Assembly: GCA_937934465.1 (NCBI GenBank)
Contig: CALGZO010000309.1
Location: 1 to 9,994, forward strand
Length of the DNA stretch: 9,994 nucleotides
Origin: an uncultured Fimbriimonadales bacterium
GTDB lineage: Bacteria; Armatimonadota; Fimbriimonadia; Fimbriimonadales; GBS-DC
Reading direction: 5' to 3'
In this document: positions 1-6,083 of the stretch, in pieces
How the letters are laid out: every line of letters starts with the position of its first letter
Numbering within the stretch: position 1 is the stretch's first letter
The notes under the pieces: generated by a model
What the model was told of the DNA's origin: nothing
The model's input: the letters and a program-made list of their open reading frames with translations, nothing else
The model's database searches: none
Translations under genes and position numbers: made by a program

Positions 1-210
1 CAGGTGCGACGACTTTCCTGTCGTCGCGCCCAGTAGCACGACATTCCCGTCTGTGCAGCACACCACAGGTGCGACGACTTTCCTGCCGTCGCGCCCAGTA
101 GCACGGACATTCCTGTCCGTGCCCGCTCTGCTTGGACAGGAATGTCCAAGCCACTCGTAGCGTCGGCGTCCCCGCCGACGGAAGCAGCGACGCCAGGAAT
201 GGCGTCGTAC
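1..210. repeat. Cluster of diverse short palindromes, including two 65-bp direct repeats
   Basis: Two copies of a 65-bp unit start at 1 and 66. Each holds a hairpin with GCGACGAC arms (6-27 perfect; 71-92 with one mismatch) and a second hairpin with GCACGGAC arms (36-56 degraded; 101-122 perfect). Three more palindromes follow. At 130-151 the arms are GCTTGGAC and GTCCAAGC. At 161-180 the arm is CGTCGGCG. At 188-207 it is CGACGCC. Most have a six-base centre that is AGGAAT, ATTCCT or a close variant, while the arms differ completely. This is read directly from the sequence. The cluster runs into the 78-bp array and probably continues left of the window. I see no gene in it. Confidence 0.85.
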
Positions 211-212
211 CT

Positions 213-709
213 GCGCTTGGACAAGAATGTCCAAGCCACAAGTAGCACGGACATTCCTGTCCGTACGCTTTGCACTGGGTGCAACACACTGCGCTTGGAC
301 AAGAATGTCCAAGCCACAAGTAGCACGGACACTCTTGTCCGTGCGCTTTGCACTGGATGCCTCGCTTCGCGCTTGGACAAGAATGTCCAAGCCACAAGTA
401 GCACGGACATTCCTGTCCGTGCGCTCTGCACTGGATACATTGCCTTGCGCTTGGACAAGAATGTCCAAGCCACAAGTAGCACGGACACTCCTGTCCGTGC
501 GCTTTGCACTGGATGCATCGCCTCGCGCTTGGACAAGAATGTCCAAGCCACACTTGTAGCACGGACATTCCTGTCCGTACGCTTTGCACTGGGTGCAACG
601 CCTCGCGCTTGGACAAAAATGTCCAAGCCACAAGTAGCACGGACAATCCTGTCCGTGCGCTTTGCACTGGATGCCTCGCTTCGCGCTTGGACAAGAATGT
701 CCAAGCCAC
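213..709. repeat. 78-bp tandem repeat array of paired hairpins
   Basis: About 6.3 tandem units with a 78-bp period, one of them 80 bp. Hairpin A has arms GCTTGGAC and GTCCAAGC around AAGAAT. It starts at 215, 293, 371, 449, 527, 607 and 685. Hairpin B has arms GCACGGAC and GTCCGTGC around ATTCCT or a variant. It starts at 245, 323, 401, 479, 559 and 637. The inner halves of A and B (GGAC, core, GTCC) are close to reverse complements of each other, so each unit is a large inverted pair like a bacterial BIME. The linker contains a TGCACTGG motif. Because 78 is a multiple of three and the unit lacks stops in several frames, long reading frames with a 26-residue period cross it on both strands. 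I treat these as by-products. No transposase or CRISPR-associated gene is present. Confidence 0.93.
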
Positions 710-1036
710 GAGAATGCTCAGCGCGCTGTCGCCGTTTTCGAACAGCGGGTTAATAGTACCCCCTGTCGGGCGAGATTCCTGCAAGCAGTTGGTAAAGCGT
801 GCTGGTGAGGGTACAAATTTTGAGTTCATCACGGCATCGGTGCGTGACGGCGCGATGCCGTTCGTGGCGTCAGCAGGTGGGGTTCGGCGCGGCTGTTTGT
901 GCCCCTCCGCTTGCAGGAGGAACCTCACGACGCCCAGACACATGAGCTACTGAGTCCCTCGCAAACGGAACAGTGGCGCTACCGCTGCGTGGTCTTGCGC
1001 TCCCTCCCCGCGTGCAGGGAGGGAGCTTAGATGAAC
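710..1036. other. Stretch without a confident gene, between the array and a dockerin gene
   Basis: No RNA gene or clear promoter is visible. A minus-strand reading frame begins with ATG at 943, has no in-frame stop, and runs through the array and off the left edge. A plus-strand frame ending at 953 covers the same DNA. Neither has a ribosome binding site at a suitable distance. A small palindrome with arms CCTCC and GGAGG lies at 904-920, and a larger one at 999-1026. The segment could be a decayed gene end, a conserved flank of the repeat family, or plain spacer. Confidence 0.5.
999..1026. repeat. Perfect 10-bp inverted repeat just past a dockerin gene's 3' end
   Basis: The arms GCTCCCTCCC (999-1008) and GGGAGGGAGC (1017-1026) are perfectly complementary around an 8-base loop. 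The palindrome starts 10 bp beyond the stop codon of the minus-strand dockerin gene. It could stop or stabilise that transcript, but no run of T follows, so a classical intrinsic terminator is not supported. The 13-mer CCCCGCGTGCAGG inside it (1006-1018) recurs inverted at 9792-9804, which points to a dispersed repeat family. Confidence 0.7.
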
Positions 1037-2476
1037 TCAGCATCCCTCGCCGAACGCGAACAGCACTTGGAGCAAATCCGCGTCGTCGACGACGCCGTCG
1101 CCGTTCACATCCGCCGCCAAGTCCAAGCCGCTTTGCCCAAACGCGAATAGCGTGGTCAGTAGGTCTGCGTCGTCGACGCAGCCGTCGCCATTCGGGTCAG
1201 GGCGGAGCGCGTACTTGACCACAGCCAGCCGATAGTCAATCAGGTATCCCTGCTGGTTGTAGATGGGACGCTCGCCCGCGACCACGAGGCTGCCGTCTGG
1301 CTCTGGGAACAGGTCGTGAACAATCAGGTTCGGGTCGAAGCGCCATGCGAACTGCCCATTCGCGCCGATGCGTCCGAGCAGTCTCGGCGCGGCGAGGTAT
1401 CGCTGTCCTCCGGGGGCGAGGCGTAGGATGCCCCAATCCGCGCGATGGGGGATATTCAGCAGCGCATCTTCTTCGAGCGCGCCGCCCAGCGAGAAGCGCA
1501 GCAGGCGAAGGATTGCCGTCTCGAACGGCTCGCCACGCCACATTACCGTGCGCACCAACACATGGGCGCGCCCCTGAGCGTCTACCTGAAGGCTCTCTAC
1601 ACTATCATCCTGCGACAGATAATCGTAGCGATAGCCCCAGCGCAGCGGTCCCATACCGTAAGCCAGCAGTACCACATCGTCGCCCGTGTAGAAGCCCTCC
1701 GAGACGATGCCCACATAGGTCATTTCGGTCGGCGCGCTCGGCGGCGTCGATGCGAGGGCAAGCGGCGCATCGAACCCGCGCGCAGGTCCAGAATAGCTGT
1801 TGATTAACAAACTCCTAAAGGTAAAGCGTGCGTCTACAAACTGCGTCGGCGAAGCGACTATGCCTGCAACCTCGGTCTGCCTATCCAGCGAATAGGGCGC
1901 ATAACTCACGCCCCACGGACGCATAGGATACAAATCCTCATAGAGGAAGTTGCTCAACGAGAAGACGGTGGTCGCGGCTCTACCCGAAGAGTTTATCCAC
2001 TCGGCGTAGAGGGAGGCTCCAGCGTCATAGTGTTGCCCGAATCGCAGGGGGCGTAGCTGCCCTCCGTCGGGGTGCGTCTGCAGCGCCACTCTTTGAAGCG
2101 CGCCTGTAGACGACACGAAATGTATCTGGGTTTGCAGTTGTCCATCGGCGTCTAAGAAGCGTCCTAACAGCGCGAACTCGTTCTGGAACTCGATACCGTC
2201 CACGAAGGCATCGTCGAACTGTGCGCCGTCGGCTTCATAGCTCCACAGCTCGGTACCGTCTGGCGCGAGGCATATGGCGAGGGCGTCATAGCCAGAGGTC
2301 GGGTTCCACCGTGCGCCGAGCAGGAGCCATGCGCCGTTGTGCAAGCGCGCCACGCGCTCAAGCTGCGCCTGTCGGTTCTGCGACGGCGCGAACTCGTACC
2401 GCCACACCTCACGCGCCTGACCGAACGCCGCGCTCACAAGCGTCGCAGCTATTCCCCAAAAGTATAGTGTACGCAT
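1037..2476 (-). CDS. Secreted protein with C-terminal dockerin-type tail (479 aa)
   Basis: The protein is probably exported. Residues 1-20 form a typical Sec signal peptide ending in Ala-Phe-Gly-Gln-Ala. The body, roughly residues 20-425, is rich in short beta-strand stretches such as DALAICLAPDGTELWSYEA, reminiscent of beta-propeller or delta-60-like repeats, but I cannot assign a named domain. From about residue 427 there are two dockerin-type calcium loops, DPNGDGCVDDADL and DVNGDGVVDDADL, each followed by Leu-Phe-Ala-Phe-Gly. Dockerins normally bind cohesins in large extracellular complexes. No cohesin is visible here, so the partner is unknown. Cys433 in loop 1 and the last residue, Cys479, could form a disulfide. 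The ATG at 2476 has a strong Shine-Dalgarno (GGAGGTG, 7-base spacing). It lies 13 bp downstream of the pseudopilin-like gene and is probably co-transcribed and coupled with it. Catalytic activity, if any, is not apparent. Confidence 0.88.
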   Translation of the reverse strand: MRTLYFWGIAATLVSAAFGQAREVWRYEFAPSQNRQAQLERVARLHNGAWLLLGARWNPTSGYDALAICLAPDGTELWSYEADGAQFDDAFVDGIEFQNEFALLGRFLDADGQLQTQIHFVSSTGALQRVALQTHPDGGQLRPLRFGQHYDAGASLYAEWINSSGRAATTVFSLSNFLYEDLYPMRPWGVSYAPYSLDRQTEVAGIVASPTQFVDARFTFRSLLINSYSGPARGFDAPLALASTPPSAPTEMTYVGIVSEGFYTGDDVVLLAYGMGPLRWGYRYDYLSQDDSVESLQVDAQGRAHVLVRTVMWRGEPFETAILRLLRFSLGGALEEDALLNIPHRADWGILRLAPGGQRYLAAPRLLGRIGANGQFAWRFDPNLIVHDLFPEPDGSLVVAGERPIYNQQGYLIDYRLAVVKYALRPDPNGDGCVDDADLLTTLFAFGQSGLDLAADVNGDGVVDDADLLQVLFAFGEGC

Positions 2477-2483
2477 TTTCTGA

Positions 2484-2490
2484 CACCTCC
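2484..2490 (-). promoter_or_regulatory. Ribosome binding site overlapping the upstream stop codon
   Basis: On the minus strand GGAGGTG sits 7 bases before the ATG at 2476. Its first G is also the last base of the TAG stop codon (2492-2490) of the pseudopilin-like gene. Ribosomes finishing that gene are placed on this start, which suggests translational coupling. Confidence 0.8.
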
Positions 2491-3338
2491 TATCGCGGCG
2501 CGAAGAGATTAATGTACCCGCAGGCGTCGGTATGCGCCGCGCTGGGCACGCCTTCGGCGTTGTATTGGTTGAACGGGTCTATCGCAGGGTTCGTAGCGTT
2601 CGGCGCGAGCCGCCGCCCCAATCGGCGCGTGTCTAAACGCCCATTCAACAGCAGAAAGTGCATCCCTGTGCGATGAATCCAGACCGATTGACGCGGCAGA
2701 TGCACTTCGCCGCGCGGATAGTGGCTCGCAGGATCCTCACACGGCTTGTACAGGCACTGTCTCCCCACCTGGTCGGGCTGGTCGCAGCGTAGCATGGGGT
2801 TCACAGGCGCGAACCCTATCACATGCTCGCGTCCCAACCCCTCCCAGAACACGGGCAGCAGCGACGCATCGGCGACTAACGCCAGTTGGTATCTGTGAAG
2901 GTAGCCGTTGTAGGTGTAGCTGACGGCGATGGGCGCGCGAGCGCGTATCGTGTAATCCACGCCCGAACGCTTGGCAGGCAAAGTCGCGGGACAGCGCAGG
3001 CGCAGCAGACTTTCAGGGGCGTTGACGCCACGCAGGTAGGGGTGGAGTGAGTTCGCCCAAGTCAAGGCATCGCGGGGCGCGCCGCCTTGCCAATCACGGG
3101 GCACAGGCGCAGGCTCGTTCCAACGCCACGCCTGGTTGGGGGCAGGTCGCTCATACGCCAACGGGAAGGTCTCGTCGTAATCGTTCAGGTACATGTGGAG
3201 CGCGGTCGCCATCTGCGACAGGTTCCGCGCACAGACTCTCTCGGCTGGGTCAAAATTATCGGCGACTGCGCGTATCAGCAGCGTCGCGCCCAGCACCGAC
3301 GCCGCTATCAATCCCAGAGAGGCTAATCCCCTTTGCAT
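2490..3338 (-). CDS. Pseudopilin-like (DUF1559-type) membrane-anchored protein, 282 aa
   Basis: Residues 5-25 are one hydrophobic segment, followed by Cys36, Asn39, Leu40 and the signature LHMYLNDYDETFP (47-59). This segment is typical of prepilin-like proteins in Armatimonadota and Planctomycetota, where it follows the N-terminal helix. Near the end, GMHFLLLNGRLDT (225-237) looks like a weak version of the family's His-...-Asp-Gly-His motif. The usual prepilin peptidase site (Gly-Phe-Thr-Leu-x-Glu) is missing, so it probably stays as an uncleaved membrane anchor or uses a signal peptide; this is inference. It may have six or more disulfide-capable cysteines outside the membrane. I chose the ATG at 3338 because GGAGG lies 6 bases before it. 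A TTG at 3356 would place the start inside the -10 box. The gene is coupled to the downstream dockerin gene. Exact role unknown. Confidence 0.75.
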   Translation of the reverse strand: MQRGLASLGLIAASVLGATLLIRAVADNFDPAERVCARNLSQMATALHMYLNDYDETFPLAYERPAPNQAWRWNEPAPVPRDWQGGAPRDALTWANSLHPYLRGVNAPESLLRLRCPATLPAKRSGVDYTIRARAPIAVSYTYNGYLHRYQLALVADASLLPVFWEGLGREHVIGFAPVNPMLRCDQPDQVGRQCLYKPCEDPASHYPRGEVHLPRQSVWIHRTGMHFLLLNGRLDTRRLGRRLAPNATNPAIDPFNQYNAEGVPSAAHTDACGYINLFAPR

Positions 3339-3344
3339 CGCTTG

Positions 3345-3361
3345 CCTCCAGAACAATTATA
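3345..3361 (-). promoter_or_regulatory. Probable promoter -10 and RBS of the pseudopilin/dockerin pair
   Basis: On the minus strand a perfect TATAAT (3361-3356) is followed by GGAGG (3349-3345) and the ATG at 3338. A weak -35 candidate, GTGAGA, lies 16 bp upstream of the -10. The 77-bp gap to the preceding gene and this -10 suggest the pair is transcribed separately from the upstream genes. Confidence 0.55.
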
Positions 3362-3415
3362 CCCTAAAAACTTGGCGTCTCACGGCGCAGCATCGGCAGG
3401 GACGCGCCGCTTTGA

Positions 3416-4189
3416 TTAGTCGGTAAGGTCGAAGGCGTTCAACACCACCTGCTCGCGGGTGGCTTGCATCACCAGCAGGCGCGACGCGCGTTCGTTTTTG
3501 GGGTCGCCGTAGCGCACGCACAGCGGCGTCTCACGGCGCGGCGCGCCAATAGCCGTCAGGTTCACCCGATGCAGCAGGTAGGGACGCCCCTGACGCAGCT
3601 CCAGTTGCGCCACGCGGTCTTGCGCTATGCCGTAGAGTCTCGGCGACGCCTTCTCCGACGCGCGCAGCAGGCTCACGAAGCGATACCCGTTCGTGTAGAA
3701 CGCGCCCCACTGCACCGCCGAGCGCGGAATCTGCATCACCAGGCTCTGAATCTCGCCCGACAGCAGGTCTTCAGGCGCGAGGTAGAACTGGTCGTCCAGC
3801 AGCGGTTTCTCCAGAACATAGTAGTAGGGGGCTTGCTCTTGGTGGTCGTAGCAGATTACTCGCGCGACGCCCTCCTTGTCGACGAGTCTGCCGATGGGCA
3901 CCGTGCGCGTGGGGGATTCCGAGACGAGCTCCTTCTCGCTCCAGAGCCAGCCTGCGCCGTCGGTATAGATGAGGGTTTTGCCCTCGTGCGCGGGGTGCAG
4001 CGCGTACAGGTCGCGTTGCATTCGGTGGGGTTGCGTGCGTATCTCGCGCCACTGCCCCCCTTCCCAGACGCGGAAGGAGATGCGCCGCTCGTCAATCGTG
4101 AGCAGCTGCGCTGGCTGGCGCGGCAACGCCAACACATCGAAGCTCAAAGTGTCCTTCGGCAGGTTCTCCTGCCAGATGAGTTTCAGCAT
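3416..4189 (-). CDS. Uncharacterised 257-aa protein downstream of pstA
   Basis: I do not recognise this protein. It has no signal peptide, no membrane helix and no nucleotide-binding motif, so it is probably cytoplasmic and soluble. The sequence alternates short beta-type stretches, such as LLTIDERRISFRVWEGGQW (29-47) and GKTLIYTDGAGWLWSEKEL, with turns. That pattern would fit a small beta-propeller or sandwich, but no blade repeat is regular enough to prove it. It ends in Asn-Ala-Phe-Asp-Leu-Thr-Asp. The gene lies 56 bp after pstA, where pstB is often found, but it lacks Walker A, Walker B and the ABC signature and cannot be the transporter ATPase. No Shine-Dalgarno precedes the ATG. A TACTAT box 7 bases upstream hints at a leaderless transcript. 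Codon use and compact length support a real gene. Confidence 0.7.
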   Translation of the reverse strand: MLKLIWQENLPKDTLSFDVLALPRQPAQLLTIDERRISFRVWEGGQWREIRTQPHRMQRDLYALHPAHEGKTLIYTDGAGWLWSEKELVSESPTRTVPIGRLVDKEGVARVICYDHQEQAPYYYVLEKPLLDDQFYLAPEDLLSGEIQSLVMQIPRSAVQWGAFYTNGYRFVSLLRASEKASPRLYGIAQDRVAQLELRQGRPYLLHRVNLTAIGAPRRETPLCVRYGDPKNERASRLLVMQATREQVVLNAFDLTD

Positions 4190-4196
4190 CGTGTTT

Positions 4197-4202
4197 ATAG
4201 TA
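4197..4202 (-). promoter_or_regulatory. Possible -10 box of a leaderless transcript
   Basis: TACTAT on the minus strand ends 7 bases before the ATG at 4189. The spacing matches a transcript starting at or next to the start codon, and no Shine-Dalgarno is present. No convincing -35 is seen, so this is tentative. Confidence 0.3.
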
Positions 4203-4245
4203 TGATATGGCGACGCGCAGCTGCGATGGTCGTTGCGCCGCGCGT

Positions 4246-5124
4246 TCAGATAGGCAACCGTTTTTGGAAGTGGTTGCGCAGGTAGATAGCCACTGCGTTC
4301 AGGGTCAGCAGGAGCAGCAGCAGCACGATGATTCCCGCAGCGGCGTTCTCTTGGAAGGCGTGTTGCGGGCGCGTCGTCCAGTTATAAACCTGCACGGGCA
4401 GCACGGTGAATTTGGAGAACACGCTTTCGGGCAGCGTGCCGATGTAGACCACCGCGCCGACCACCAGCAGCGGCGCCGTTTCGCCAATCACGCGCGAGAG
4501 CGAGAGAATGACGCCCGTGAGGATAGAGGGCATTGCGACGGGCAACACACTGTAGCGCACCGTCTGCCACTGCGTTGCGCCCAGCGCGAGCGAGCCGTCG
4601 CGCAGGCTTTTCGGCACGACGCGCAGCCCCTCACGCGCCGCCGTGATAATCACAGGCAACGCCAGCAGCGCCATCGTACACGCGCCCGCCAATAAACTTC
4701 GATCCATCGCCAGCGTGCGCACGAACACCTGAAGCCCCAGTAGCCCATAAATCACGGAAGGCACGCCCGCGAGGTTCGTGATGTTAATCTCGATGAGGCG
4801 CGTGAACCAGTTGCGCTTTGCGAACTCCTCTAAGTAGATTGCTGCGCCGACGCCAATCGGGATGGCAATCGCCGCAGTGAGCAGTAGCAAGTATGCGCTG
4901 CCGACCAGCGCAGGCAGGATGCCCGCCTGCTCCGCGCGACGCGAGGGGAAACTGGTGAAAAACTGTGGGTTCAGACGCGCGTAGCCGTCCAGTAAAATCT
5001 TGGTTAGCAACACCACCAGCGTCGTGATTGCCAGCAGCACGATGCATGCGCTAATCACTTGGAACAGGTGTTCGCGGCGTCGCTCGCGGGCGCGCCATTC
5101 CGCACGGCTGACCACTTGCATCAT
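4246..5124 (-). CDS. pstA: Phosphate ABC transporter permease PstA (292 aa)
   Basis: One of the two inner-membrane channel subunits of the high-affinity phosphate importer. It pairs with PstC to pass phosphate delivered by PstS. Hydrophobic helices lie at about 22-46, 70-95, 115-138, 145-163, 197-222 and 262-283. The cytoplasmic EAA loop that docks the ATPase is clear: EGLRVVPKSL (165-174) followed by LALGATQWQT. INITNLAGVPSVIYGLLG (113-130) and LSRVIGETAPLL (209-220) are family hallmarks. Length matches the usual 280-300 residues. The ATG at 5124 overlaps the pstC stop by four bases (ATGA) and has AAAGGAG 7 bases upstream. The open frame extends much further upstream, but that part is the out-of-frame shadow of pstC. 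No pstB follows. Confidence 0.95.
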   Translation of the reverse strand: MMQVVSRAEWRARERRREHLFQVISACIVLLAITTLVVLLTKILLDGYARLNPQFFTSFPSRRAEQAGILPALVGSAYLLLLTAAIAIPIGVGAAIYLEEFAKRNWFTRLIEINITNLAGVPSVIYGLLGLQVFVRTLAMDRSLLAGACTMALLALPVIITAAREGLRVVPKSLRDGSLALGATQWQTVRYSVLPVAMPSILTGVILSLSRVIGETAPLLVVGAVVYIGTLPESVFSKFTVLPVQVYNWTTRPQHAFQENAAAGIIVLLLLLLTLNAVAIYLRNHFQKRLPI

Positions 5125-6083
5125 AGACGCGCTCCTTTGTAGCGTTGGCGCACACGCTCGCTGAAGAGGTTCAGCGCCAAGGTAATCAGGAACAGCAGTA
5201 GCCCGACGGCGAAGATAGTGCGGTACTCCACCGAGCCGTGGGGCGTGTCGCCCATCGTGATGCGCACGATGTAGGCGGTCATCGTCTCCACCGCGCGCAG
5301 GGGATTGAGCGTGAAGTTCGGCTGCTGTCCAGCGGCGATTGCCACAATCATCGTCTCGCCCACCGCGCGGGAGACGCCCAGCAGGAACGACGCCGATACG
5401 CCCGACATCGCGGCAGGCACCACCACGCCCCACACGGTCTGGAACCGCGTCGCGCCCAACGCCAGCGAGGCGTAGCGTAGACTGTTCGGCACAGCGTAGA
5501 GCGCGTCCTCGCTTAGCGAGGCAATCGTGGGCAGTATCATAATGCCCATCACCAGCCCAGCCGACAGCGCGTTGAACCCCTCCAGCCCCGGAATGAACCG
5601 CTGCAGCAACGGCGTCAAGAAGGTCAGCGCGAAGTAGCCGTACACCACCGTCGGAATGCCCGCCAGCACCTCCAAAGTGGGCTTCACCACGCGCCGCACA
5701 CGCGGCGAAGCGTACTCGCTCAAATACACGGCGGTTATCAGCCCCACAGGACCTGCCAACAGCAGCGCAATCAGCGAGGTCAGCACCGTGCCCAACACCA
5801 GCGGCAACACTCCAAACGACGGATTCGAAAAAGTGGGCGTCCACACCGTGCCTGTGAGGAACTTCATAGGCGACACCTTCTCGAAAAAGTGCATACTCTC
5901 GCTAATCAGGATGAACACTATCGCGAAGGTGGTCAGCACGCCTATGAACGCGCATACGAACAGGAATAACCGAACAACGGCTTCCTCGATGCGCACGCGG
6001 CGGCGGTTGCGCGCGGTCGAGCCGACACGCACAACCGCGCGCGGATATGCCACCGAAACCTCAGATGGAGTGTTACTGGGCAC
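5121..6083 (-). CDS. pstC: Phosphate ABC transporter permease PstC (320 aa)
   Basis: Second channel subunit of the Pst importer, in the cytoplasmic membrane. After a basic N-terminal tail (about 1-35) come helices at roughly 36-62, 92-118, 142-160, 174-190, 220-250 and 288-307. The EAA loop reads EDALYAVPNSL (192-202), then LALGATRFQT. AGIPTVVYGYFAL (141-153) and LGVSRAVGETMIVAIAAG (235-252) are typical PstC segments. The start is GTG at 6083. It overlaps the last 11 bases of pstS and has GGAG only 4 bases upstream, with a stronger GAGGAGG further back. This suggests coupling, though the exact start is less certain than the identity. Confidence 0.94.
   Translation of the reverse strand: MPSNTPSEVSVAYPRAVVRVGSTARNRRRVRIEEAVVRLFLFVCAFIGVLTTFAIVFILISESMHFFEKVSPMKFLTGTVWTPTFSNPSFGVLPLVLGTVLTSLIALLLAGPVGLITAVYLSEYASPRVRRVVKPTLEVLAGIPTVVYGYFALTFLTPLLQRFIPGLEGFNALSAGLVMGIMILPTIASLSEDALYAVPNSLRYASLALGATRFQTVWGVVVPAAMSGVSASFLLGVSRAVGETMIVAIAAGQQPNFTLNPLRAVETMTAYIVRITMGDTPHGSVEYRTIFAVGLLLFLITLALNLFSERVRQRYKGARL

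Noticed and set aside
213..709. CRISPR array
   Set aside because: Unit length is 78 bp with repeated linkers rather than unique spacers of constant size, and no cas genes are present.
142..953. Plus-strand reading frames with a 26-residue repeat (142-753, 227-559, 504-953)
   Set aside because: They follow from a stop-free 78-bp unit whose length is a multiple of three. Several overlapping frames are open at once, none has a ribosome binding site, and the conserved feature is the DNA palindrome.
3361..3418. Intrinsic terminator after the 257-aa gene
   Set aside because: On the minus strand a GCGTC/GACGC stem precedes a five-T run, but the stem is only 5 bp with a loop of about 20 bases.
3464..4285. 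Long plus-strand ORF (273 aa) opposite the 257-aa gene, and similar ones at 1345-1807 and 5656-7008
   Set aside because: Antisense shadows of minus-strand genes in GC-rich DNA. Their translations are rich in Arg, Ala and His and match no family, and the opposite strand has the supported genes.
5125..5844. N-terminal extension of PstA making a 532-residue protein
   Set aside because: The extension is the out-of-frame shadow of pstC with an unnatural composition. The ATG at 5124 has a good ribosome binding site and gives the normal family length.
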